From NCBI RefSeq assembly GCF_002234675.1, contig NC_019862.2, positions 26,548,707 through 26,612,706 on the forward strand: a stretch of 64,000 nucleotides of DNA. Direction: 5' to 3'. Below the pieces are notes generated by a model that was not told where the DNA came from, made no database searches, and saw nothing but the letters and a program-made list of their open reading frames with translations. This document shows positions 55,101 through 64,000 of this stretch, one piece after another; positions within the stretch are counted from its first letter, which is position 1, and each line of letters begins with the position of its first letter. This DNA is from Oryzias latipes. Its lineage: Eukaryota > Chordata > Actinopteri > Beloniformes > Adrianichthyidae. A program made the position numbers and the translations under genes.

Positions 55101-58100
55101 AGCTAATCACAAAAGTGTCGCCGCCTTGTCTGGTTTGATTGACAGACAGACTCGTTCTGCTGGTAAAGGTCTTCATGAACAATAAGTCATTCTGGAAAAC
55201 AGCAACGTGAAAAAAAACAAAGATACTTTGGAAAATATTGATTTTGAAATCCGAGCTTCTGAAAAAAGACAGAATTATAATAATATTCAACATGATTTAA
55301 AATTAATATTTTAAAATGCTGTTTTAAAATAATGAACAGGTTTTTAAATCAAAAATGAAATAAATTGAATAATATAATGGCTGATTTAAAATCTGTGTGC
55401 AGGTTTTTCACAATTTCATGATCTTTTTATATATTTATGAGAGATTTATTGGTTGATTGTGTATTTGCACGAGGTCATATTTATTTATTTAATTATGAAC
55501 AGCATAGGACTGTTTACACTGTTTCCCACAGCCATCATTAAATGTTGCTGTGCGTCACAGTCCTATTGTGTTGTAAAAACAGCAGCTCTGTTCTATCGCC
55601 ACAAGTAAGATGCCAAAACAGTTTCCCAGCAGTTGGAGAAAAGATTACAAAACGATTACCTGTTGAGTTCACTTATTTTCCTCGTCACCTTTTCTCTTTT
55701 GTCACAATCTTTCTTTTTGTTGCTGAACCTCTTCTCCCTCTGCAGCACACCGAAGCTTTACTGTATGGTTTCCAGTCCATCGCAGAGACGATAGATGTGA
55801 ATTACTCTGACGTAATACCAGGCTTGATAGGACTCATCCCCAGAATCAGCATCAACAATGTCCAGTTAGCAGACACAGTGATGTTCACTATAGGTGAGAC
55901 ATTTTAGATGGTTTAAAAGCATTTGTGGTTTGTAGAAGTAGAGTTGTTCATCTGACGACGTCTGTGAATGGCTGCTCTCCCTCTTAGGTGCCCTTGCTGA
56001 ATGGCTGGCAGACCACCCGGTTATGCTCAGCAGCGTATTGCCCTTAGTGCTGCAAGCTTTAGGAAACCCAGACCTTTCTGTTTCTTCTGTTTCAACACTC
56101 AAGAAAATCTGCAGGGAGTGCAAATATGACCTGCCACCCTACGCAACCAACATAGTAGCAGTTTCTCAGGTTTGTTCACTCTTACACATCACTGCTCTCT
56201 ATTTTATGTGATGAAATAAAGAATGAGATAGTAAAGCAGCTTGTTTTTTACACTCACAATAATAATTCAGTGATCTAATGCTTATTTTTTCTTATTTTTA
56301 GGAGGTTCTCATAAAACAAATCCACAAGGTCAGTGTGTCAATCTTTTGTTTATATTTAGTTTGTAAATTCAATTTAAACACCCACTCTAATAAAAATTGT
56401 GTTTTTGGTGGTTTTAACAGGACCTTTTAGCATTCTTCCCATGATGAAGGACATATATAAAGAAAATCAAAATGGCATTTCTGAGGATTTCATTATTCAA
56501 ATTGTTGTGAATCAGTAGCAAATGAAAAAATCCAGATTGAAAAAGTTCGTAGCTGTGACATAGGTGCTACAGTCGGCAATACGCAAGCTCGCAGACAAAT
56601 ACCGTAAATTCCGGACTATAAAGCGCACCCGATTACAAGCCGCTCCCACCCATTTTCACGTGTTTAACTATTTTTAAACATACATAAGCTCCCAGCATGG
56701 GTAAGGTTCATCACCACACTGTGGGAGGAGTCAGCTTTGCCTCAGGCTCATGCATGTGAGTTGGCCCACATCTGCCAAACAGCATGGAGCTCTATTCTGT
56801 TCACAAGTTCCTCAGTTATGGTTTATTTATTTATTTATTTATTTATTTTTTAGTTTCTTTTACTTATTGACAATCTAGGTATCACACATAAAATTACAAA
56901 CAGTAACCATATAATCAACATTACATCCCTCAGTTATGATGAGGAAATTTACATCCGCGATCCCCCATTTCCCATGAGTCTTAGGGGCTAAAGGCGGGGC
57001 CAACGCCCGGGTCGTCACACTGTTGTACGTGTTTAAGAATGAGCAAGTAGCAGCAGTGCATGGAGGGGTGAAAAGGAACAGCTCTCCTTCCGCTTGTGTC
57101 GCGGCAGCATTATGGTACTAATAGGGCTGGTTAAAAAAAACAACAACAGTAAAATAAAGCAGCGGCGACTGAAAAGCGCGCCTCAGCGCGGCGCGTGCGT
57201 CAGAAGTTTCTTTCCACAACAAACACTGTAGCTCCACGGATGCCTCTGAGCTCCGCGCTCGCCCCGCGCGTTCCCCTTCCTATCTTCTCACCTCTGGCCA
57301 GGGCGGCTCCAGGGAGGAGGAAATCGTGTCTGTGCAGAGCAATCGGACTTAAAACTGTACGTTTTGTGGATGAGGGGTGGATGCGTTGTTACGTGTGGGA
57401 GCCTTCAGACTGCCATCGGCCCCGCAGCTCTATGTGATGAGCAGCCAGGAGAACATGTCTCCAGCTCTCACGGAGGCTGTGAGCTTTTCAATGCAAAATT
57501 CCGGTCAGTCCTCAGAAACCGTTAAAACGATCACGTGGATTTGTGTTTCTAGTCGTGTCCCGACAAAATAAAGGCTAATGTTATTCCCACATGCGCTGTT
57601 CTCTCCGTCACGCAGCTGACCGGCTTTTCCAATCCCGTTGGTGATGGTGGATTTTTTCACGCTGCTTTTAACGATTGCTTTTAACTTGAAAGCTGCATCA
57701 TACTGTAGCGGCGATCACGTGCACGTTGGGTCTAACGGCACCAAAGGATTCTGGGATGCGGCCGGGCATGCGTGTTTTGTTTTTTGAACCATGACTGAAG
57801 TGTCTAAGACCTGAAGTGAGGTCCATGCTGTTTGGCTGCTTAGTTTGTTGAAAAACAAAAGACTTGTGCTTGGTGTTAGATAAAGAATTCAAACCATTCA
57901 CTGAGTCCGAAAGTCCGTACATGGCGGCCGCCAATTAAATCCATAAATAAGCCGCGTCACTGAATAAGCCGCAGGGCTGTGAGCGCAGGAAAAAAGTAGC
58001 GGCTTATAGTCCGGGAATTACGGTAGATTCATGTTCGTCTTTGTTTTCCTGGTCTGAATTGGTATCTGGCTCAAAACTGTACGGCTGGATAGCTCCATTA

Positions 58101-61100
58101 CTGCCCGCCATTTTTGTTGCACCGCTTACTCTAGGTTTGTGTTGTGCTGTGCTGTAAGCTAGCAGGAGAGCATGTAAACTGACAGATGACAGGAAGTAGA
58201 AGTGGGCCAACAGTTACCGGCGAATTTCTGATGAACTGCTGCCGCTCTACAGAAACTTTACCCTAGAAAAAGACAATTCTTTGGATTTTGGCTAAAAACA
58301 GCATAATCATAAAGACCACTGGAAAAAAAAATATGATCAGAGTGGGAAGTAAAGTGGTGAAATGTTGATGTTTTGCTTTAATTTTCTCATTCTAATTTGT
58401 TTACTGCTTGTAGTTTGGTCTTTGTTGCTTAAATGTCTATTTTATGCAAACATATTTAATGATTAAAGCTTCATACTTGTCAGAAGAGTTTCTAAATCAT
58501 CTCGTTCCACAGACAAGTCAATGCATGTGGCTGATGCAGGCCCTCGGCTTCCTGCTCTCTGCTCTCCCTGTGGAAGACATCCTAAGGAACCTCCACTCTC
58601 TCATCACCCCCTACATTCAGCAACTGGAGAAGTTAGCAGATGAGACGGTCAGTCCACCAACTGATCAAGAACACACATGCACACTCGCACAAACACCGTG
58701 CACGCACATTTGGAGCCTGGCCAATAGGAGCAGGCTGTGTGCCGGTGTGGTATCACTGCAGTGGATCATTTCTCTGCAGAACCAGATTGGATTTGACCCT
58801 ATATCACTTGGAAGTGATTTGTGCAGAAGTAGCAACAGTGCAAATGTCACTAAATGGAAGTGTCTTCACAAAATCACTTCTCCATGCCGCTGTGTTTGAG
58901 CGGGCAGCCATTTAAAAAGAAATGTCTGAACTCCATGTAAATGTCATATTTAATAGAGCTTACCTTTTTTGAGTCTGTCAAGTTGGGATCATTTAAATTT
59001 GGAGTTGATCTTATCTAAAAATAGTCAGATATTTAGTCTTGGTGGAACAGAGAAGAGTTTCTCCAGCTTTTTTTGTCCTGTTATCCTGGATGGGATGAAC
59101 ACAGACGTCAATTCAGATCAAGCTTGTCATCTCTCCACTTGCCTGTGTTTGTTCATTTCTTTCATTTCACTCTCCTCATAATCAAATGCTATCCTATTCA
59201 TCTTTGCTTCTTCTTTCGTGTGTTTTTTTTAGGATTTATGTGATTGCATTACATCAGACAGAGCAGTCAGGTGCTCTGTTTAAAGATAGTGGCACCTAGT
59301 GGAGAAACCTAATTTAATGCTGCATCATGGCTGGTGCCTAATGCGACGGGTTCTGAACACGGTTCAATCCACTCTGATTATATTGTTGTGGAGGATTTGT
59401 GCATGCTGTGGGTGTGTTCAGCTGAGAGAGAGACCTACTGTGTGAACAGTGCAAGAGACGTGGCCCTTTCAGGGCGTGGCAGTCCTCTTTTCAGCCTTCT
59501 GGCCATGTTACAACACCACAGAGATAACAGTGTTGAAGCACTGCCAGTAAAGCCTAATTAATCTTTTCACCTTGGGGAATGTGCGTGTGTTTGTCGAAGT
59601 AGCATCCTGCAGAACAATACTGATGTCTTGATCCTTAAAAACCTCCTCTAGTGACATCAATTCTTGATATTAAGTTTAAAGTATTTATAGAAGCGCTGTA
59701 AGCTTGGCAATATCTCAAAACTGGGCTGGGCTGAGATTTTCAAAATGCCCTTTAAATAAATAGTAAAGGGCAACGACTGCAGTCTTCTTCCCCCTGTGGC
59801 TCAAGGGTCGGTGTTCTCTCCATCTCTTCACAGACAAGAATAATCACAGTCCTTGTGACATGATTGGAAATGTCATAGGACTCTGGTTATGCCAACAAAG
59901 AAATTTAAAGAAACCTGAATCAATGACCTCTTGCTGTGTAAGAATGATGAAATCATAGTAAAAAAATAAATAAGGATCCAACACGGGGGAAAAAAAGGGT
60001 AAATGTTTTATTTTTATCCAGTCCATATCATACATTTTTTGAAGCCATTCAGAGTAAACTATATCCATATATATTTGATGATATATTACATTTGGCACCC
60101 GAAAGAACACTTTTTTAATGAAATCTGAGTTATTCTGGCTCTTTTCCTACCTGAAACTAAGACGACTCAATCTCTGAGGCGCCACCTTTCGCTCTGTGTG
60201 GGTCGCTCCTTTGGGAGGGGCTGGTGCTCAAAATACCGCTTTGGTGATCGTTTTATTGTGAGAAATTAACATTATAATGCACTGAAAAGCTCATGATACA
60301 GCTTGCATGATACAGGCCCTTTAAATGGTAATAAAGCTAAAGATCTGACATGATGATTATTAACATCTAATATTTTTAGTATCCCAAAAACTATCCTTTT
60401 AAAGATTTTAGCTTGACTGGACTATCTTAATACCTGCATATCAGTCAAAGAACATGCTAGTATTATCCTTTCTACAGCTGTCCATAGTTTAGCTACTTCA
60501 GGGGTTGACATAGCCCAGAAATTTGCACTGGCCCACAGGGCCAGTAGTTTTTGAAACTTACTGGCCCTGCCTGAAAGTTACTGGCCCGACACCGCGCATA
60601 GCGGGACCCGCCGCTCCGCAGGTGCTTGCAACTTTAGGGGGGTCTGTGGGCATGCCCCCCCGGAAACTTTTAATATGGTACAATTTGGTGCATTCTGGTG
60701 ACATCACTTATTTCTACACTTTTCAATGACTGAAAATAGACCATATCAAACTTAAATCTGCTCTAGTCTGTTTCAGATGTTTTGAAGAGAGCACTGCAGT
60801 GTAGTAGGTAACACTAGTTCAGAAGTTTTCATGGTGCTTCTAACGGCAAATATCGCAATAAATCATAAACCTTAAATGTGTTAAAACAATCTAATGGCAG
60901 CTTGAACCATTTAACGAATCAAATAAATCCCTTAATGCATTTGACCAATCGGATGGACGCCTTCACATTGTTGACCAATCAGATGGAGCCCTGTTATGTT
61001 AGATGTTTGTAACCTGGGTCAACGTGGGTCATTTGGAGTATAATTTTTAAACTGGGAATGGTTATTTGGTTATTTTGCTGTTTGTTTATATACCGCAAAT

Positions 61101-63100
61101 TATATCGTTATCGCAATTTTAATCTCTGATATCGCATATCGCGAGTTTTCCTCATATTGTGCAGGTCTAACTGAGATCATTCAGCTAACTAGAAATACTT
61201 ACTGCTTACAGTGTTGTAAAGAAAAACAAAATTAAGTAGTTTGACATTATACTGCATTTGAGTCTGAGATTCAGGTATTTTGAGTTGCCTTTGATTCTTT
61301 GACATTCAGCTTAAAGCTTAGTGCATACAGTTTCATCTTCAATGCATTCATTAAATATCTTGCTGTCCATACTACTAATTATACCCACTACTCCATCCAA
61401 CATATTCCTATCTATTCCTGCCATGTCTTCCACATCTCTGACATGCTTCAGTCTCTCTTCAGTGACGGTGTCGGATTTATAATCAAATGTAATAATAACC
61501 CACTGGCTTGTGCCTTCGTTGTTGCTGTTTAACATTGTTTTGTATTGAATTGTAACATTCAATAAAGTTTGAAAAAAAAAAAGTAGTGAGCGCGTGCCGC
61601 GTGGTGCTCGGCAGTGAAAGCCGAGCGCGCGCAGGCGGGAGAGAAGGAGAAGTGATCAAAGGTTTCCCATAGAAACCCTTGAAGTCTGAACACAGGACTA
61701 GCAGAAAAACTAAATTATGAAGACGAGGTAAATCTACACGTTTTCTCAAAATTTACTTTATTGAAAAAGGTGAATAATGTATAAACCGTTAAATATTTTA
61801 GTGGCCCGAGCGGACAAGTGAAAAGTAAAGTCTTGTGGTCCGCACTGCTCGAAAAACAGGACCGGGCCAGCGGACAAATGGCTATGTCGAGCCCTGTACT
61901 TACATCTTCACTTTCCCCTCGTATTCGGGTAACAAAGATGCTACAAATGTCCAGGTAAAATCTTCTGTAAAAAGCTTCTGTAAAAATGTATTCCTACAAC
62001 CAAAATAAGCTGTGGTTATTTTATTTTAGGCACAGTGCACAGATCCATATCTGGTCCAACTGTGTAATTTAAAACCAATGTTGTTTACTTCCCCCATTAT
62101 AATGAAAGATTCAGAATTACAGTGGTTCCCCGCTGGAAAACAGATTAGCAATCAATCTCCTCAGCGCTGTTTCTCCAGTGAAGACTGCCTTCAGTTTGCC
62201 AAATCGGAAGAAAAATACTTCTGTAATAAAGGCGCCTAGAAATGCAAAGTCTGAGCTCTCAGACATCTTCTGCCATTAGAAGCTCCAAACTAGCTTGTAT
62301 GTCAGTCTGTTTAATTAGCTCAGAAGTAAACCTGTGTTTGTATAAAAATTTCTCTGTCCACCACTGATGATTTTCAAACGTTTTTTTTTTCTTGTTTTTA
62401 TTTCAGCCTAACCCTGCAAACAAATTGGCAATTATCCACATCTTGGGGCTGCTGTCAAATCTCTTCACTACTCTGGACATCAGCAAGCAGGATGATGAAT
62501 CAGCAGATGGAACGGCGCCCCCTGCTGAAAAGCCCCCTCCCTCACCTGGACCCAACCCGGTCAGTTTCCAAATATCTTTTCTTTGGCTTGGTCTGGAAAC
62601 TGCATGGACTGCAGAGGAGATAATTCAGTTGTCTCTACATGTTTTACTTAGTAAACATGAGAAACCTGTATGAGGCCCTCATCATAGGCATTGCTGTCTG
62701 TGGAGCATTGAAAGCATCCAATAAAATTATGTATACATGTGACATTGAAAGGGACTTTGTGTTTTTTTTTCTTCAGGTGATTGTGGTTTTGCAGCAGGTG
62801 TTTGCTCTCATACAGAAGGTACTGAGCAAGTGGCTCAATGATTCCCAGGTTGTGGAGGTAACATGTCCAGTTAAATCATTCTATTCTTTCACATCATTCT
62901 GTTACTTTATCTGCCGTGTTTTTCAGAGTCTTTAAAATGCATTTTTTCTTTGATGTTCACAGGCAGTCTGTGCCATCTTTGAGAAGTCGGTGAAGACTCT
63001 TCTTCACAAGTTTGGCCCCATGGTGTCTCAGCTCAGTGAGATGCTTGGGCAGATGTACAGCACGATTCCCCAGGCCTCAGCCCTCGATCTCACACGACAG
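36990..63100 (+). CDS. ipo13: Importin-13, first 15-16 coding exons (3' end outside the window)
   Basis: Importin-13 is a karyopherin-beta HEAT-repeat receptor. The family imports cargoes such as UBC9 and MAGOH-Y14 and exports eIF1A in a RanGTP-dependent way. Exons are (36990-37101), 37549 (or 37532)-37617, 47597-47722, 47821-48177, 48507-48760, 51292-51432, 51774-51915, 52516-52682, 52944-53064, 55746-55893, 55988-56169, 56302-56328, 58513-58647, 62407-62559, 62777-62857 and 62963-63100. From ATG 37549 they give 747 in-frame residues of a roughly 960-residue family protein, with no frame break. Diagnostic blocks are the N-terminal [18 protein letters not shown] (importin-beta N-domain), [49 protein letters not shown] and [12 protein letters not shown]. 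One exon is only 27 bp. A linker in exon 62407-62559 is rich in Pro and Glu. Intron 1 is about 10 kb. Remaining exons lie beyond 64000. Confidence 0.96.
37230..37365. repeat. Cluster of GCTAACGTTAGC-type motifs in 5' region of ipo13
   Basis: Overlapping variants of GCTAGC, GTTAGCC, AACGTTAGC and GCTAACGTTAGC occur in both orientations within about 135 bp, between the two candidate first exons. It is near-palindromic short-motif DNA. Its function is unknown. Confidence 0.7.
39381..39760 (+). repeat. tRNA-derived SINE with ATT-repeat tail
   Basis: A GGGCGGCAGTGGC head is followed by a B-box-like GGTTCCATCCC at 39452, the CCTTGGGCAGGACACTTCACCC block common in fish SINEs, an AAAAGCGC block, and a tail of ATA/ATT repeats. 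It lies in ipo13 intron 1. Confidence 0.7.
40310..41733 (+). repeat. Family A repeat, copy 5, split by the Tc1-like element
   Basis: The left piece (AAAGTGCCACTCTTATCATC) and right piece (CTGCAAGTAGATGCATCGGAATGG to TTGGAGTGGGACA) flank the transposon at 40368-41462. A large part of the 5' half is missing. Confidence 0.82.
40368..41462 (+). pseudogene. Tc1/mariner-like transposon with broken transposase
   Basis: The ends match as inverted repeats (GTATTTGATCAC at the left, GTGATCAAATACTC at the right), with TA at 40366-40367 and 41463-41464. Inside is a Tc1-type transposase: a helix-turn-helix part, the [20 protein letters not shown] block, and LWSDET with the first catalytic Asp (about 40895-40909). 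The second half carries [16 protein letters not shown] and [15 protein letters not shown] with the remaining acidic residues (about 41150-41290). A TAA stop follows WSDET, and a frameshift near 41025, probably a small deletion, breaks the frame, so it is inactive. It lies in ipo13 intron 1, inside a family A repeat. Confidence 0.93.
42437..42936 (-). repeat. Family A repeat, copy 6
   Basis: The inverted copy runs from GACCCACTCC to TTAGAGTGGGTTTTTA. It includes TTCGGATGCATACACTTGCAG and CTGATGAACTCCTGC. It lies about 700 bp from copy 5 in the opposite orientation, in ipo13 intron 1. Confidence 0.85.
43717..44690. mobile_element. Harbinger-like MITE, 974 bp, TTA-flanked
   Basis: The inverted ends GGCCACATTTACACTGCA and TGCAGTGTAAAGGCGGCC are flanked by TTA (43714-43716, 44691-44693), the PIF/Harbinger target site. 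ATCCGATTT-type subterminal repeats are frequent at both ends. It holds foreign DNA in its middle (about 43937-44340). It is in ipo13 intron 1. Confidence 0.85.
43937..44340. repeat. Insert within the Harbinger-like MITE, related to 54269-54540
   Basis: The segment starts AACCTTTCCTGC, then TTTCTGACCGTAGTCAGAA, GAACCCTCAGCCTCCAGAG and GGGTTAAGAAAGAC. The same order of blocks occurs at 54269 onward. A second, inverted copy of TTTCTGACTACGGTC sits near 44323-44337. It could be an LTR-like or MITE fragment; the class is not resolved. Confidence 0.55.
44694..46784. other. ipo13 intron 1 sequence without recognised element
   Basis: AT-rich intron with a poly(C) run at about 45890-45907. No exon of ipo13 is missing here, because exon 1 joins 47597 in frame. 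Confidence 0.6.
46793..47216. mobile_element. hAT-like MITE, 424 bp, with perfect 8-bp target duplication
   Basis: It runs from TAGGGCTGTACGATATGAGG to the end AATTGTGCAGGCCTA. GATCAAAT is duplicated exactly at 46785-46792 and 47217-47224. Interior GCGATA/TATCGC motifs match the inverted copy near 60840-61175. It is in ipo13 intron 1, about 380 bp before exon 47597. Confidence 0.92.
48761..51291. other. ipo13 intron with simple repeats
   Basis: It contains a short direct repeat of GTAAAGTACACGCATGTACA (48768-48810) and a GAAA microsatellite (about 49027-49052). The short open frames here are not supported. Confidence 0.6.
51990..52356 (+). pseudogene. Tc1-like transposon fragment, internally deleted
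   Basis: It contains the [12 protein letters not shown] segment, a piece of the CHVWR region, a short [11 protein letters not shown] block, and an end reading GATCAAATACTTATTGGCTCC. Most of the transposase and the left end are missing. It is in the ipo13 intron between 51915 and 52516. Confidence 0.8.
53370..55511. mobile_element. Long-inverted-repeat element, about 2.1 kb with about 375-bp arms
   Basis: The left arm (53370 to about 53745) and right arm (about 55134 to 55511) are inverted copies of each other, from AGTCCTATRCTGTT through CAATCAACCAATAAA and TCATGAAATTGTGAAAAACC to CTGTCTGTCAATCA. The middle is unrelated and non-coding and contains the 54269-54540 repeat. The target duplication is not resolved. 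It lies in the ipo13 intron between 53064 and 55746. Confidence 0.85.
54269..54540. repeat. Repeat related to 43937-44340
   Basis: AACCTTTCCTGC, TTTCTGACCGTGGTCGGAA, GAACCCTCTGAGCCTCCA and GCGGGTTAATAAAAG follow in the same order as in the other copy. It ends in a CA-repeat stretch (GCTCACACATACACACACAC). Confidence 0.6.
56602..58023. mobile_element. TA-flanked DNA element, 1422 bp, non-autonomous
   Basis: The termini are inverted repeats (CCGTAAATTCCGGACTATAA at the left; TTATAGTCCGGGAATTACGG at the right). They have TA on both sides, and the empty site is recognisable from other family A copies. The interior is GC-richer, with no transposase I can recognise. It carries its own small retro-insertion at 56821-56927. 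Confidence 0.88.
56821..56927 (-). mobile_element. Short retro-inserted fragment with 11-bp target duplication
   Basis: CCTCAGTTATG occurs at 56810-56820 and again at 56928-56938. The left end of the insert is a (TTTA)n run, that is, a (TAAA)n tail on the minus strand. This is the mark of a truncated LINE- or SINE-type insertion. Confidence 0.82.
58648..60498. other. ipo13 intron without recognised element
   Basis: Ordinary intron sequence upstream of the hAT-like element at 60499. I see no exon. Confidence 0.5.
60499..61896. mobile_element. hAT-like element, 1398 bp, non-autonomous
   Basis: The ends CAGGGGTTGACATAGCC and GGCTATGTCGAGCCCTG are inverted repeats of the hAT CAGGG type. Subterminal copies of ACTGGCCC and TGGCCCGA occur. 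Flanking TACTT is shared but a full 8-bp duplication is not clear. No transposase is seen. It contains another hAT-like MITE. It is in the ipo13 intron before 62407. Confidence 0.8.
60840..61175. mobile_element. hAT-like MITE nested inside 60499-61896
   Basis: This is the inverted relative of the MITE at 46793. It ends GCGAGTTTTCCTCATATTGTGCAGGTCTA and contains GACCAATCGGATGGA / GACCAATCAGATGGA, matching TCCATCTGATTGGTTC in the other copy. The left terminus is degraded. Confidence 0.8.
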
Positions 63101-63357
63101 GTCAACTTTCAGACTGTGCACATAAACACAGGGCTTTGTCAAAATCCTATATCTAAAATAACTGAACCAGAGTGAAAGCTGATAATCATAAACTGTGATC
63201 TATTTGCTTCATTTTCTTTAGCTTTTAGCTTGTTTGTCTGATAGTTTCTTTGCATTTGAAGTTGGGTATTTACCCCATCTATTCTGCAGCGATCTTACAA
63301 CCATAGGTTGTGCACGCAGTCCTCTTCAAGAAAAACAAAACAAAACAGAGTCACTGT

Positions 63358-63785
63358 TTAAGGTTGCACTCTGATTTCCTTTGATCTATTGTAAAATCGC
63401 TCCCAGTGGTCTTTTAATTATGATTGTGCAGTTCTTAGCCTAAAAACAAGAAAAGCTATGTCGTTTTCGAGGACATAGTTTCTACAGAGCGGCTTTAGTT
63501 AATTCCAATTTACCTCTTCTGTAGGCAGAAATGTTGAAGAGGAGTCAGCCTTTCCTTATTTCCCATGATACCTTTGTTTACTCTCTTTCCCGCTAGCTTA
63601 CAGCCTCCAGCAACTCCAAGCTAACATTTGCGGTGCAACTAAAATGGGGAGCAATATCAGAGCTATCCAGCTTTAGAGTTTTCAGCCAGAGGCCAGCTTA
63701 GTCCAGGACAGTGAAGACGTACACAGATCTATTTGTCTACAAGTGAATTCATCGGAGTGGAGCAGAGAAGGGGTCGTTTGGCCTT
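63358..63785 (+). repeat. Family A repeat, copy 8
   Basis: The plus-orientation copy covers GCACTCTGATTTCC, TTTCTACAGAGCGGC, CTCTTTCCCGCTAGC and GTCTACAAGTGAATTCATC. It lies downstream of the last ipo13 exon in the window. Confidence 0.85.
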
Positions 63786-64000
63786 TGCACTTAATACTAA
63801 TTAATATTGTTCAAATAGTAGTGCTGTCTTGCGATTTAATGTTTTTGCGTGATTTATTTTTATTTTTATTCGTGACTTGTAATCAATTAATCAGTCAAAT
63901 TAATCTATTTTTAATCTATCCTAATAATTGCTTTGATTTATGACGTTATCATTATGAGATATTATGGTACAGTAAACTATACAACTGAAAAAGTTGCTTA

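Larger units (their letters stand above)
56376..58352 (-). repeat. Family A repeat, copy 7, split by a TA-flanked element
   Basis: The inverted copy has its left end at AAACACCCACTC and right end at ATGATCAGAGTGGG. It is interrupted at the GCAGACAAATA/GATTCATG site by the 1422-bp element at 56602-58023. It is in the ipo13 intron before 58513. Confidence 0.85.

Noticed and set aside
57195..57571. Possible small gene inside the TA-flanked element
   Set aside because: The frames overlap, no transposase motif is visible, and the sequence is GC-rich element interior.

Overview
This is vertebrate nuclear DNA, almost certainly from a ray-finned fish (teleost). The genes have many short exons with GT-AG splice sites, the DNA between them is AT-rich, and it is full of fish-type transposon debris: Tc1-like, hAT-like, Harbinger-like and TTAA-flanked MITEs, tRNA-derived SINEs, and LINE remnants. 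I cannot name the species. Nothing prokaryotic, viral or CRISPR-like was seen.

Four protein-coding genes can be built exon by exon with consistent reading frames. (1) mmachc (minus strand, 5 exons, 15309-17585) is the cytosolic cobalamin-processing protein. (2) A coiled-coil gene (plus strand, 11 exons, 19257-22356) lies head-to-head with mmachc and best matches ccdc163. (3) A small mucin-like type I membrane protein (minus strand, 5 exons, 25539-34176) is not recognised. (4) The first 15-16 coding exons of ipo13 (importin-13, plus strand, 36990/37549-63100) are present; the gene runs off the right edge. mmachc, ccdc163 and ipo13 all lie on human chromosome 1p34, so the order is in line with conserved synteny.

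Layout: 1-15.1 kb is gene-free and repeat-rich, with two copies of a GC-rich repeat, a SINE and two copies of a recurring 'family A' repeat. 15.1-22.4 kb holds mmachc and ccdc163 around a shared 1.7 kb promoter region. That region contains a 284-bp tetranucleotide microsatellite and a ZNF143/THAP11-like motif. 24.3-34.2 kb holds the mucin-like gene, with a dead LINE in its first intron. 34.2-37 kb is the shared upstream region of the mucin-like gene and ipo13 and carries three mobile-element copies. 37-64 kb is ipo13, whose introns are nested archives of DNA transposons.

The four genes do not form a pathway. The most useful leads are the unrecognised mucin-like protein, a possible 43-residue N-terminal extension of importin-13, the ZNF143-like site between mmachc and ccdc163, and family A, a non-coding repeat with short inverted ends present in eight copies. 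I found no clear evidence of a wholly new biological system.
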